This document shows positions 12,672 to 20,015 of a stretch of 22,333 nt of DNA, one piece after another. The notes below the pieces were generated by a model, which saw only the letters and a program-made list of their open reading frames with translations, ran no database searches and was not told the origin of the DNA. This stretch comes from a virus, in the IMG/VR virus record IMGVR_UViG_3300031463_000035, positions 1-22,333 of that record. The stretch is one strand, 5' to 3'. A program made the position numbers and the translations under genes. Positions within the stretch are counted from its first letter, which is position 1, and the number at the start of each line of letters is the position of its first letter.

Positions 12672-13433
12672 ATGAGAAATGACTTGAACTATTCGCCAGC
12701 AATGATCACGGCCAATGACCACGTGGACGCCTGGATGCAATTTATGCGCCATGCCCTGGAACAGGGGCGGCGCTACGAAATCACCTCCGGTTCCCACGCT
12801 GGCAGCTTCCGGCTGTCTCTGGACAGCGCCCACGCCTACATCCGCTACCCCGAAACCCGGCCCCTTTACCCCCTGGGCAAAGAGGGGTTGATCAACCCAG
12901 TGGGCAAGGTGGTGGTCAACGGCCAGGAGATGGACGAGGTTGAGCACTATTTCCACCACTATGTCCTGAACCCCCACGGCCCCCAGCCCAATGAGCATTA
13001 CAACTACAGCGAGTGGCTGCACCCCCTGGCCCACCTGGCTATTGACTACTACGCTGAGAAAGGCTTCGGCAATGCCCACGCCGTCCTGCGGGTGGGGAAC
13101 CCCTTCTGCTTTCGCGATTACTTCCGGCCATACTCCGACGAGACCTCCCGACCCACCACCCCCTGTCTTTTAGGGATTGATACCCGCATCGTGGACGGTA
13201 AGGAGCCAGAAACCTGGTTTCTGGTGTTTTGGGTAAACTACAGATCCTGGGACTTATACTCTGGTTTCCTCACTAACCTGGGCGGATTCCAGCTTTTGAA
13301 AGAATACATGGCCGAGATGATAAGCAGTAAGAGCGGTAAGACGGTCAAGCTGGGCCCCACCTTCACCACCTGCAAAGATTTGCACCTCTACAGCCATCAT
13401 GTTGAGGCGGCCAAAGCCTGGCTGGGTCTATAA
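12672..13433 (+). CDS. Thymidylate-synthase-family protein
   Basis: 253 residues from ATG 12672 (AAGAGGA eight bases upstream). C-terminal half fits the thymidylate synthase / dCMP- and dUMP-hydroxymethylase family: RPTTPCLLGIDTRI with the nucleophilic Cys (C165), FWVNYRSWDLY with phosphate-binding R191-S-W-D194, N202 in FLTNLGGF at the same 11-residue distance as in E. coli ThyA, and DLHLYSHHVEAAKAW with the H-x-Y motif (238-240). The N-terminal half is divergent, and the folate-binding end is not obvious. It may make dTMP or 5-hydroxymethyl-pyrimidine for modified phage DNA. The neighbouring Nmad1 and methyltransferase genes favour a modification role, which is inference. Confidence 0.8.
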   Translation: MRNDLNYSPAMITANDHVDAWMQFMRHALEQGRRYEITSGSHAGSFRLSLDSAHAYIRYPETRPLYPLGKEGLINPVGKVVVNGQEMDEVEHYFHHYVLNPHGPQPNEHYNYSEWLHPLAHLAIDYYAEKGFGNAHAVLRVGNPFCFRDYFRPYSDETSRPTTPCLLGIDTRIVDGKEPETWFLVFWVNYRSWDLYSGFLTNLGGFQLLKEYMAEMISSKSGKTVKLGPTFTTCKDLHLYSHHVEAAKAWLGL

Positions 13434-13458
13434 AACCAAGGATCTGGGGGTGAACAAA

Positions 13459-13644
13459 ATGTTGATTGAGCAATTAACGGAAGAAATTAGGCGGGCTTTG
13501 ATCAATCATCGCTGCCACCACAAGGCTTGTGATTGTTACAAAGCACGAGAACTCTTAAATCTATTGGAAGCTTTGGCTAGAGTGAGATATCCCTGGGCCC
13601 CTGATCTGGTTGTGAGAACAGAGTTTAGAGAGTTTAGGCGGTGA
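13459..13644 (+). CDS. Small hypothetical protein
   Basis: 61 residues from ATG 13459 behind a GGGGGTG purine run; the frame is open upstream, but that part overlaps the end of the previous gene. Contains a cysteine/histidine group, NHRCHHKACDCYKARELLN (about residues 15-33), possibly metal-binding, then a leucine-rich helix. The stop overlaps the GTG start of the methyltransferase gene (GTGA at 13641-13644), so the two are coupled. Confidence 0.6.
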   Translation: MLIEQLTEEIRRALINHRCHHKACDCYKARELLNLLEALARVRYPWAPDLVVRTEFREFRR

Positions 13645-14195
13645 TAAAAGGGGAGTATCGCACTATCCTTATTGACCCCCCATGGCAGGAAAGGGGCGGG
13701 GGCCGGATCAAGCGGGGGGCAGACCGGCACTACCGGCTGCTGAGCACCCCGGAGATCATCGCCACTATCCTGCGGTGCGAGATCTTCCGCCCTGCCCCCT
13801 CTGCCCACCTCTACCTATGGGTAACTAACAATTTCCTGCCAGACGGCCTGCTGGTGGTGCAGGCGTTGGGCTTCCATTACAAAACCCTGCTCACCTGGGC
13901 CAAAGACCGTTTCGGCTTGGGCCAATATTTCCGCGGCCAGACCGAACACATGATCTTTGCCACCAAAGGCCCCCACCTAGCGGCCAAGGCAAAAAACCAC
14001 TCCACCCTGATCTATGCCAAACGAGGCCGGCACTCTGCCAAACCGGAGGCGGCTTATGAACTAATTGAAGCGGTCTCACCAGCTCCCTACCTGGAACTGT
14101 TTGCCCGCACCACACGGCCAGGCTGGGACTGCTGGGGCGAGGAGGTCCAGCCCGGAACCAGGCTGTTTGACGGCTTGGTGCTGCATGCCTATTAA
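13641..14195 (+). CDS. MT-A70-family adenine N6-DNA methyltransferase
   Basis: 184 residues. It opens YRTILIDPPWQERGGGRIKR (6-25), with the catalytic D-P-P-W typical of MT-A70/Ime4-type enzymes. HLYLWVTNNFLPDGLLVVQA (about 56-75) and the Y-K-T-L-L-T-W-A-K strand are the family's next conserved blocks, followed by GQTEHMIFATKG and the closing block P-Y-L-E-L-F-A-R-T-T-R-P-G-W-D-C-W-G (about 150-167). These enzymes methylate adenine in a sequence context and in phages commonly protect DNA from restriction. It starts with GTG overlapping the previous stop. It is the last gene before the 1.2-kb gene-free region. Confidence 0.88.
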   Translation: MIKGEYRTILIDPPWQERGGGRIKRGADRHYRLLSTPEIIATILRCEIFRPAPSAHLYLWVTNNFLPDGLLVVQALGFHYKTLLTWAKDRFGLGQYFRGQTEHMIFATKGPHLAAKAKNHSTLIYAKRGRHSAKPEAAYELIEAVSPAPYLELFARTTRPGWDCWGEEVQPGTRLFDGLVLHAY

Positions 14196-15421
14196 CTCAT
14201 ACCAATAACATAATACCATCACCCAAGTAACGCTTATGACAAAACCCGGTAATACTGGGCGACGGTAGGGTTTCCCCTCATTACCGAAGTAACTTACGAA
14301 TAATATATCCCTTACAATATAATAAAAATATCGCAATATAATAAAAATATCGCAATATGATAAAAATATCGCAGGCGGTGTCCCGGCGATTGTTCGATAG
14401 TGTTTTGGTATAAAAAATTGGCTTTTACTGTAAAAATTTTTTTACCGTGTAACTTTAATTAATTATTATAAAATCGGGTTTTGTCATTTTGCCCAATATA
14501 AATTTTTATACTCTGTCTTTTTTCTTTATCTATAGCCTTGCCGTCGGGTGGTTTGTTGTTGCCCTGTTATCGAGATGCACAAGTAACTATATAAAACTAT
14601 TACCAAAAAGGGAATGAAAAGATTTTCACGGGCCAAAAATAATAAGTCCTTTCGGTAGCTTAGGCATACTGAGTGCAATATTGATAATCAAACAAAACAC
14701 AAAATAAAAAAAGGAGGTGAGAGCGAGAGAGAGCGGCAAGCCGACAAAGGCGCCACCAAATAACCCGCCGGATTGGGGCCCAGGGGAGCAGCCGGGTCCC
14801 TCACAAAACTCCCCAAAAACCGGAAGGCAGACGGCGGGACGCTCAAAAAAAGAAGGGCAACCTGGGATAGCAACCAGGGGAAAAACAAATGCAAATTCCG
14901 AGCAACCCTTTAAAGCCTTGGCGCCAGCGACCAGGAGCCCAGGTGAGGGAGAGGGTGAGGCGGTTCTGGGTCCCACGGGGCGGGCGCAAGTCAAACCGTG
15001 GAAACGCAGATAGGCGGCGCAACCGAAAGCGACCAGCAACTGAGCGGCTTGATAAGGAATCTAAAGGCTCACGTGTTTTTGAGTGGCACGAGAAGAACTC
15101 TGGGGTCCTGGCCCCTTAACCAGGGCGGAGCTAAGAACCGGGAACGAGGCGAAACCGGTAGTCAGCCAAAGCAAACTGAGGCAAGGCCAGCCGGCCCGTG
15201 GTGCGTGCGACGGGAGGGCCGGAAGGAAGGCGAGCGGCGGCAGGCAAGCGAAAGCGCACGGAATTAGCAACCGGGAAGGGCGACGTGAAACCTGAAACCC
15301 AGCGGGCGGGCGGCCCATAAAGCCCAAAGCAGTTTTGGCTCTGAAGGGGGGGCGGAAACGGAAAACCGGTTCTGGTCTCCCATTGAGCGCCAAAGCTCAA
15401 ATAAAAAAAGGAGGCAGGACG
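14196..15421. other. Gene-free 1.2-kb region: iterons, AT-rich tract, GC-rich structured tract
   Basis: No frame here is convincing. The longest (14717-15013 and 14889-15119 on +, 14626-15039 and 15061-15393 on -) give low-complexity Pro/Gly/Arg products; the GTG at 14717 even overlaps its own AGGAGG. From left: inverted repeat CGGTAAT/ATTACCG (14247/14280), three 19-bp iterons (14316-14372), very AT-rich DNA (14400-14640), then from about 14700 a purine-rich, GC-rich tract with many hairpins. Strong ones are CCGGCCC/GGGCCGG at 15191-15224, CCACGG/CCGTGG near 14973-15001 and a 7-bp GGGGCCC/GGGTCCC stem near 14776-14802. The tract begins and ends with the same AAATAAAAAAAGGAGG string (near 14702 and 15399). 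Replication origin and/or long structured RNA are the main options. Confidence 0.6.
14316..14372 (+). repeat. Three tandem 19-bp iterons
   Basis: AATATAATAAAAATATCGC occurs at 14316-14334 and 14335-14353 exactly, and at 14354-14372 with one change (A to G at the sixth base). They abut without spacers and lie beside an AT-rich tract, the arrangement of initiator-binding iterons at plasmid and phage origins. No initiator gene is recognised nearby. Confidence 0.7.
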
Positions 15422-15631
15422 ATGACAAGAGAGACCCTGAGTGTTATCAATATGGCCCTGGAGGCCCTGAGCAGGGCTGAGACGGCCACAGCTGACCTTA
15501 GGATGTGTGTGCTGGAGCTTGACCGGTATTCTGCGGCTCTCGGCATCCAGTTAGACAAGTTGTTGGGCGAGTTCAGGACCCACCTTGAGGGCCTCCTGGA
15601 GGCCTGCGAGGAACCAGGAGAGGGCCCATAA
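15422..15631 (+). CDS. Small helical hypothetical protein
   Basis: 69 residues from ATG 15422, eight bases after AAGGAGG. The open frame extends upstream to 15335, but that part lies in the structured tract and lacks a ribosome site. The product is amphipathic helix throughout (INMALEALSRAETATADLRM; LDKLLGEFRTHLEGLLEA), probably a helical bundle or coiled coil. It is the first gene after the gene-free region. No family recognised. Confidence 0.65.
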   Translation: MTRETLSVINMALEALSRAETATADLRMCVLELDRYSAALGIQLDKLLGEFRTHLEGLLEACEEPGEGP

Positions 15632-15650
15632 AACTGGGGGGTTTTTTATT

Positions 15651-15668
15651 AAGGGTAAAAGCCCTTTT
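15651..15668 (+). terminator. Weak terminator-like hairpin
   Basis: AAGGG-TAAAAG-CCCTT followed by TT, directly after a T-run (15642-15647), between two small genes. The stem has only 5 bp, so termination would be partial. Confidence 0.35.
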
Positions 15669-15689
15669 CAATCAAGAGGAGGCAGGGAG

Positions 15690-15779
15690 ATGATAATTGA
15701 ATGGATACATATTGACGGAAAGTGGGAGGCCCGGTTGGCTGGGTTGGACCCGATGGATACCTTCTTTCCCTGGGAATGA
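15690..15779 (+). CDS. 29-residue micro-protein
   Basis: ATG at 15690 with a strong ribosome site (GAGGAGG, 15676-15682) gives MIIEWIHIDGKWEARLAGLD and then PMDTFFPWE. It is very short, but start and ribosome site match the style of its neighbours and the next gene starts 13 nt after it. Trp-rich; no function apparent. Confidence 0.5.
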   Translation: MIIEWIHIDGKWEARLAGLDPMDTFFPWE

Positions 15780-15792
15780 TAGGAGGTTAGCC

Positions 15793-16002
15793 ATGACCAG
15801 AAATAAATCCAAGCGAACCTATTATACGCTTATTTGGCAGGAGTTTCACCCGGATCATGTTAATGGGAACCCTACTACCCCATACATGACCAAAAAATCC
15901 ATGACTTTTACCACTCGCAAGGCCCTTGAGTGGGCTTGGGAAGACCTTCCGAAGAACCCAAACTTCTTCCAGTTCAAACGGCTGGAGACCTTTAAGGCCT
16001 AA
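15793..16002 (+). CDS. Small hypothetical protein
   Basis: 69 residues from ATG 15793 behind AGGAGG (15781-15786). The frame is open upstream to 15697, but that overlaps the micro-protein gene. It is basic and aromatic (RTYYTLIWQEFHPDHVNGNP; KALEWAWEDLPKNPNFFQF). No family recognised. A stable hairpin follows 14 nt after the stop. Confidence 0.65.
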   Translation: MTRNKSKRTYYTLIWQEFHPDHVNGNPTTPYMTKKSMTFTTRKALEWAWEDLPKNPNFFQFKRLETFKA

Positions 16003-16016
16003 CTCCACTAACAACC

Positions 16017-16040
16017 AGGGCCCCGGGGAACTGGGGCCCT
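16017..16040. terminator. GC-rich hairpin between small genes
   Basis: AGGGCCCC (16017-16024) and GGGGCCCT (16033-16040) form a perfect 8-bp stem with loop GGGGAACT. No T-tract follows, so it may mark an operon boundary, protect an RNA end or slow polymerase rather than act as a classical terminator. Confidence 0.45.
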
Positions 16041-16060
16041 AAAGGTTATTAAAGGAAGAA

Positions 16061-16288
16061 ATGAATATGAAAAAGATAGTAGAAGCCCTTTTAAATGCCC
16101 AAGGATGGGCACAAGAAGCCTGCCGACTTCTTGAGTTGGCAGGAGCGAAAAAGGAAGCTGCTGCCGTAGCGAAAGCGTTGCGGCAGCTGAGGAGGGTAGA
16201 AACTGATATCTTCCTTCTGCATCAGCAAAAGGAAGAAATGATAAATTTGTTGGCTAAAGGCCAAGCACATCAAGAAGAAAAGGATTGA
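16061..16288 (+). CDS. Small helical hypothetical protein
   Basis: 75 residues from ATG 16061 (a second ATG at 16067 is also possible; AAAGGAAG at 16050-16057 serves either). Almost wholly helical: AQEACRLLELAGAKKEAAAV, then LRQLRRVETDIFLLHQQKEE, and a charged end. A coiled-coil or helical hairpin is likely. Unknown function. Confidence 0.6.
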   Translation: MNMKKIVEALLNAQGWAQEACRLLELAGAKKEAAAVAKALRQLRRVETDIFLLHQQKEEMINLLAKGQAHQEEKD

Positions 16289-16303
16289 GAGTAGGAGGCT
16301 GAA

Positions 16304-16738
16304 ATGACAAAAGAAAATTTCTGCAAACATGGTATTGTCGCTGGGGAAAGAGCTTGGCGGCAAATAAAGAAATATAAAGCCTTGTCTGCGCCACCAGAGG
16401 TGCAGGCAGGTATATTAATGATTGGTGGTCGCGCCTATTTTGGACGCGACCTCCAAAAATGGGTCTGGGAGGGCGACTTGGGCTCCAAAGGCGGAGCCTA
16501 TTTGATGATTTTGAGAGAGCTAACCTCTGACGTGAGGTTTGCTCCCCCCGAAGCTCGCATGATGCCCCTGCTGCGGGCTTATGCCATAGTGATAGGGCGT
16601 ACGGCTCTATCTTTGAAGGCCCTCAGTCGGGAGCTAGGGTTTGATTACTTTCAAACCCGACGGCTTCTGCTCGGGATGGCAAGCAGGGGCATGATTAATG
16701 TCGAGCTCGTAAAGGACCTCGACAATGTGTATGTGTAA
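16304..16738 (+). CDS. Hypothetical protein with C-terminal winged-helix-like region
   Basis: 144 residues with ribosome site AGGAGG at 16292-16297. The last 50 residues, TALSLKALSRELGFDYFQTR then RLLLGMASRGMINVELVKDL, have helix-turn-helix-wing spacing and suggest DNA binding. The N-terminal part (HGIVAGERAWRQIKKYKALS, and GGRAYFGRDLQKWVWEGDLG) is unassigned. It could be a regulator of this late gene cluster. The next gene starts 75 nt on. Confidence 0.6.
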   Translation: MTKENFCKHGIVAGERAWRQIKKYKALSAPPEVQAGILMIGGRAYFGRDLQKWVWEGDLGSKGGAYLMILRELTSDVRFAPPEARMMPLLRAYAIVIGRTALSLKALSRELGFDYFQTRRLLLGMASRGMINVELVKDLDNVYV

Positions 16739-16813
16739 TTTAGGCGGGGGTGGCCCATCTCCACCTTATTTTTTGGAAGGAAACCAATTACCTATTAAAA
16801 ATAGGAGGAAAAC

Positions 16814-17029
16814 ATGAAAAGCAAAAGCCTGATTTTTGATGATGAATTGGTCGGAGGGGCCTCCCAAATGATGGCCCCTATTACTGAGGAACTTACTCGG
16901 CGCACCCGGGAAGCTCTTGAGCGGGGCGAGACCCCCGATTTGGTGGGCGCCCTCACCTGGGCTGACATGGCCCGGTGGATTGAAAACGCTAAGGCCAGAA
17001 AGAAAAACCAAAAACGGGGACGGAGGTAA
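16814..17029 (+). CDS. Small hypothetical protein
   Basis: 71 residues from ATG 16814 behind AGGAGG (16803-16808). A Met/Thr-containing helical region (ASQMMAPITEELTRRTREAL) is followed by a basic tail (KARKKNQKRGRR), which suggests contact with nucleic acid. Gap to the next gene is 3 nt. No family recognised. Confidence 0.6.
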   Translation: MKSKSLIFDDELVGGASQMMAPITEELTRRTREALERGETPDLVGALTWADMARWIENAKARKKNQKRGRR

Positions 17030-17032
17030 ATC

Positions 17033-17284
17033 ATGGCTTACGATGAGTCCAAGGACAAGGTAATCAAGACCTGGCAACACAAAAACGGGTTATACCTGTC
17101 CATTTACCAATACAATGGCGGCGAGCCAAAAATTCAGATCGGCCCTCGGGCTTACAAGAAAGCTGACGGCTCCACCGGCTACGGCAAGGTGGGGCGGCTG
17201 AGCCTGGAAGAAATGGGTTGGCTCTTCGGCCTCAAGGACGAAATCAGGGAAGCTGTCAAGTCCGTTAAATCCATTAAAAAGTAA
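17033..17284 (+). CDS. Small protein resembling a PC4/ssDNA-binding fold
   Basis: 83 residues. A beta-rich first half (VIKTWQHKNGLYLSIYQYNG, GEPKIQIGPRAYKKADG) and then KVGRLSLEEMGWLFGLKDEI, a helix, give the strand-strand-strand-helix order of PC4-like ssDNA-binding proteins. The match is by pattern only. The C-terminus is Lys-rich. It ends just before a strong terminator, so it is the last gene of its transcript. Confidence 0.5.
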   Translation: MAYDESKDKVIKTWQHKNGLYLSIYQYNGGEPKIQIGPRAYKKADGSTGYGKVGRLSLEEMGWLFGLKDEIREAVKSVKSIKK

Positions 17285-17320
17285 ATCCTTTCTTTTATCC
17301 CACCTCTACTCTTTCCCCCT

Positions 17321-17356
17321 GGGGGCCTGGCAAAACCGGGCCCCCATCTTTTTTTT
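17321..17356 (+). terminator. Rho-independent terminator
   Basis: GGGGGCCTGG (17321-17330) pairs with CCGGGCCCCC (17336-17345) over loop CAAAA (one T-G wobble), followed by ATCTTTTTTTT. This is the best terminator in the window and closes the operon of small genes that ends at 17284. Confidence 0.85.
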
Positions 17357-17402
17357 GCCGAAACTTCCCAAGGTTAAAAACACCTTTTTGGAGGGCAAGG
17401 CA

Positions 17403-17558
17403 ATGAAGGAGGCGGTGGCGATTTTGAGCGAAAGCCCGGTTTACTGGGCTTTTCCTCTGGCTGAAAGGCTGGCGCTGGTCAAGGAATGGCGTCAGGAGAG
17501 AGACACAAACCTTTACCGGTCAAGGGTCATTAACTGGCTGAAAACCGGGATTTTTTAA
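17403..17558 (+). CDS. Small hypothetical protein
   Basis: 51 residues from ATG 17403 (GGAGG at 17391-17395); the open frame upstream runs into the terminator T-tract and is not used. Contains ESPVYWAFPLAERLALVKEW, a helix with aromatic residues, and a basic end. First gene after the terminator and upstream of the AAA+ ATPase. Unknown. Confidence 0.55.
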   Translation: MKEAVAILSESPVYWAFPLAERLALVKEWRQERDTNLYRSRVINWLKTGIF

Positions 17559-17571
17559 CTGGAGGGGAGCG

Positions 17572-17685
17572 ATGAATACTTTAGGCTTCGGTGCTGTGTT
17601 AATTGGTGGAGCCTTGCTTTACTACTGGATTTGGGCTCCTGTCCTGGCGGCTTTACAACCCTTAACCCAGGTCTTGGGGAGGTGA
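17572..17685 (+). CDS. 37-residue single-pass membrane protein
   Basis: ATG 17572 preceded by GGAGGGGAG; stop TGA at 17683-17685. MNTLGFGAVLIGGALLYYWI then WAPVLAALQPLTQVLGR gives one membrane-spanning segment (residues 4-27). It ends 6 nt before the AAA+ gene. The start and ribosome site are good; function unknown. Confidence 0.5.
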   Translation: MNTLGFGAVLIGGALLYYWIWAPVLAALQPLTQVLGR

Positions 17686-17691
17686 ATAACC

Positions 17692-18603
17692 ATGATTACC
17701 GACTACCTGAAGGCTGGTTATCCAGCCTTACTGGTGCGAACCCATGAGCCGCAGCGGTTCATCGCCTCCGGGGTTCAGCAGGCTAACGGCCGTACCCCTT
17801 ATCAATGGGATGTGGTGCGGGGCTACCGGCAAATGGGCAATGGTGGCGGGTGGCAGGAGTGCGACCCCTATGACCTGCCCAATGTGGCGGCAAAAGGGGC
17901 CGAAAAAGCGGTGTGGTTCCTGCGCAACTATCACTTTTGGCTGAATGAGCCTTCGGTCATCCAGGCCATCCAGAACAGCCTTCCTGTTTATAAAACCAAG
18001 GGTATCACCTTGGTAATTGTGTCTCCGGAAGCCAAGGTGCCAGTGGAGCTGGAGCGGGAGTTGGTGGTGCTGGACTTCCCCCTGCCCACCCGGGAGGAGC
18101 TGAAAACCATCCTGGACGGCTTGGTGGAGAGCACCGGCATAGAACCTGGGGACACAGAGGCGGTGCTGGATGCAGCCCAGGGACTCACCTGGGAGGAGGC
18201 CGAAAACGCCATGGCTCTAGCCTTGGTGCGCCAGAAACGGTTTGACCCCCAGACCATCTGCACTTTGAAGGCTCAGATGGTGGAGAAATCCGCAGCCTTA
18301 CAGTTTTCGCAGTTCACCGAGACCTTCGCCACTTTGGGGGGGCTGGAGAACCTGAAGGAGTGGACTCTCAACCGGTTCAAGAACCAGCGGCCCGGGCTGC
18401 CTTTCCGGGGCATCCTGCTCCTGGGGGTGCCCGGAACTGGCAAGAGCCACTTCGCTAAGGCTCTGGGAAACGAAGTGGGCTGGCCGGTCTTGTCCCTGGA
18501 CATGGGCCGGGTGTTCGGGTCTCTGGTGGGCGAAAGCGAAGCCAGGATGCGGGAGGCCCTGAAGGTGGTGGACGCCATGGCTCCGGTGGTGTTGTTCATC
18601 GAT
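17692..18603 (+). CDS. Ycf46-like AAA+ ATPase, exon 1
   Basis: Exon 1 encodes residues 1-304 of a 470-residue protein. The N-terminal 200 residues (MITDYLKAGYPALLVRTHEP onward) match the layout of Ycf46/Slr0374-type ATPases. The AAA+ core has GVPGTGKS (Walker A, 245-252), RVFGSLVGESEARMREAL (second helix region) and VVLFID (299-304), ending after the Walker B Asp. The following codon in this reading is TAA; the missing Glu is at the start of exon 2. The ATP-driven target is unknown. Members co-occur with DUF1257 and DUF2997 genes, which are found downstream here. The cut lies in a motif that cannot be lost, so splicing is needed for function. Confidence 0.88.
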
Positions 18604-19514
18604 TAACTTCGGTCGATGTAAAACCGTGTGAATTGCTGGGACGCCCTTAGAGCTTTGGAGGCTACAGCATAGGCGGAAACGCCAAGTGCGAAGGCTGGAA
18701 AACTCCAAAGATTGGGTAATCAGCAGCCAAGCCCCTAAGTCCTGAGCGATAAGGGGAAGGTTCGACGGCTATCCCGCAAGGGAGTAGGGACCAAGAGGTT
18801 CCGAAGCGCACGGCAGGTTTTTCCCCTCTCTCGGTATTTTTATCCCCGCAGCAAATCTTCTTCTTCCTCGCCCTTAAATAAATATAAGGAGAATGATTGA
18901 TATATGTGGGCAAAGAAATATGAACGCTGCATTAATTGCGGCGAAACAAGAGTCAAGCACATGGCTAAAGGTCTTTGTGCCAGGTGTTACTCTTACCAAT
19001 ATGCACATGACCCCCAGAAATCTGAGAGGGTAAGGGAACAAAAAAGGCAATGGTATTTCCAGCAAGGTGGCTTCATGTATGGCAAGAGATTGCGTGAAAA
19101 AAGGTGGTTCGACGGCAAGCGTGAGGCAATCTTGGCAAAAGCTAAATACCGTTGCTCTAAATGTAAACGCAAACTTCCAGCTACAAAATTGGTTGTTCAC
19201 CATAAAGATGGTAAAGGTAGGGGCTCAAAGAATTCCAATAATGAGGATTCAAACCTGATTGCTCTTTGCAGAGCCTGCCATTTGAATATACACAGATACG
19301 AAATTTGCAAATATCATGAACGGCAAAAACTAAACAGATGGGCGAGGAAATACGATTGTTGTTTGGAATGCGGGACAACAGAAAGAAGGCATAGAGCTTT
19401 TGGCTTATGCTGGAAATGCTATAGCGTGAAGAGAGGAAAAACTTGAAGATATAGCCTGGACTATAGCGAAAGCTATAGAGGGCGGTCGGAATCGGGCCGC
19501 CTGCAACACAATCG
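18604..19514 (+). mobile_element. Group I intron in the AAA+ gene
   Basis: 911 nt. P1: exon bases CATCGAT (18597-18603) pair with intron GTCGATG (18612-18618), leaving the required U-G pair at the 5' splice site. The intron ends with G (19514), and exon 2 begins GAA, which can pair with intron TTC (18608-18610) as P10. The core contains AATCAGCAGCCAAGCC (18718-18733, P4 side) and AAGGTTCGACGGCTA (R element). P7 forms between GGCTAT (18767-18772) and ATAGCC (19451-19456), the latter inside AAGATATAGCC, a near-consensus S element. P9 is CTATAGC-GAAA-GCTATAG (19461-19478), followed by a GGCGG/CCGCC helix. The endonuclease gene lies between the two P7 strands. Removal restores an in-frame Walker B. 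Confidence 0.9.
18904..19446 (+). CDS. HNH homing endonuclease inside the group I intron
   Basis: 180 residues, ribosome site AAGGAGA upstream. Residues 80-125 hold the HNH core: CSKCKRKLPATKLVVHHKDG, then NNEDSNLIALCRACHLNIHR, with the H-H catalytic pair, Asn, His and two zinc-binding cysteine pairs. Two further cysteine modules flank it symmetrically: CINCGETRVKHMAKGLCARC (10-29) and CLECGTTERRHRAFGLCWKC (156-175). Both have C-x2-C, a basic stretch, G-L-C-x2-C, and so look like duplicated zinc fingers for DNA binding. The stop overlaps the S element. The enzyme should cut the intronless AAA+ gene and drive intron spread. Confidence 0.88.
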   Translation: MWAKKYERCINCGETRVKHMAKGLCARCYSYQYAHDPQKSERVREQKRQWYFQQGGFMYGKRLREKRWFDGKREAILAKAKYRCSKCKRKLPATKLVVHHKDGKGRGSKNSNNEDSNLIALCRACHLNIHRYEICKYHERQKLNRWARKYDCCLECGTTERRHRAFGLCWKCYSVKRGKT

Positions 19515-20015
19515 GAAATCGAGAAGGGGCTGGCCGGGGTGGGGGGCTCTTCCACCGACGGCGGCACCACCCAGCGGGTGGGCGGCACCTTTTTAACATG
19601 GCTAAACGATCATACCAGCCAGGTGTTTGTCATTGCCACCTGCAACGATTACAGCAAGCTGCCCCCGGAATACACCCGCATGGGTCGCTGGGACGCCATC
19701 TTCTTCGTGGACAATCCCGGCCCCGGGGAGCGGGAGCAGATTTTAAAAATCTACCTGGAGCAATTCCAGGTGAAACCCAAGGGTAAAAACCTTCCTGACC
19801 TGGAAGGCTACAGCGGCGCGGAAATCCGGCAGGTGGCTATTGAGGCCGCTTATAACGGCGGCGACCTGGAGGCTGCGGCCCGGTTTGTTATCCCCATTTC
19901 CCGGAGCCAGAAGGCCCAGATGGACGCCCTGCGGGAATGGGCCCGGGCTCGGACCATCCTGGCCAGCAAGCCCCAGGCGGAGGAAACCAAAAGTAGAAGG
20001 AGGGTGCAGATATGA
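19515..20015 (+). CDS. Ycf46-like AAA+ ATPase, exon 2
   Basis: Exon 2 adds residues 305-470, beginning EIEKGLAGVGGSSTDGGTTQ so that the spliced Walker B reads VVLFIDEIEKGLAG. Then come the sensor-1 region VFVIATCNDYSKLPPEYTRM, the arginine-finger/second-region-of-homology stretch G-R-W-D-A-I-F-F-V-D, NPGPGEREQILKIYLEQF and the C-terminal lid with YSGAEIRQVAIEAAYNGGDL (sensor-2 area). The stop TGA at 20013-20015 overlaps the ATG of the next gene. Without splicing this half has no start of its own worth using. Confidence 0.88.
   Translation, partial: EIEKGLAGVGGSSTDGGTTQRVGGTFLTWLNDHTSQVFVIATCNDYSKLPPEYTRMGRWDAIFFVDNPGPGEREQILKIYLEQFQVKPKGKNLPDLEGYSGAEIRQVAIEAAYNGGDLEAAARFVIPISRSQKAQMDALREWARARTILASKPQAEETKSRRRVQI

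Noticed and set aside
14481-14515. Sigma70 promoter (TTGTCA ... TATACT) in the AT-rich tract
   Set aside because: The spacing of 20 nt is too long, and AT-rich DNA gives many chance -10 boxes.
14626-15039. 137-residue minus ORF and the overlapping + ORFs at 14717 and 14889
   Set aside because: All are products of GC-rich purine-biased DNA; starts are missing or misplaced, and no domain pattern is visible.
15084-15100. Second sigma54 site (TGGCACGAGAAGAACT)
   Set aside because: Only the -24 half is present; the -12 TTGC element is missing.
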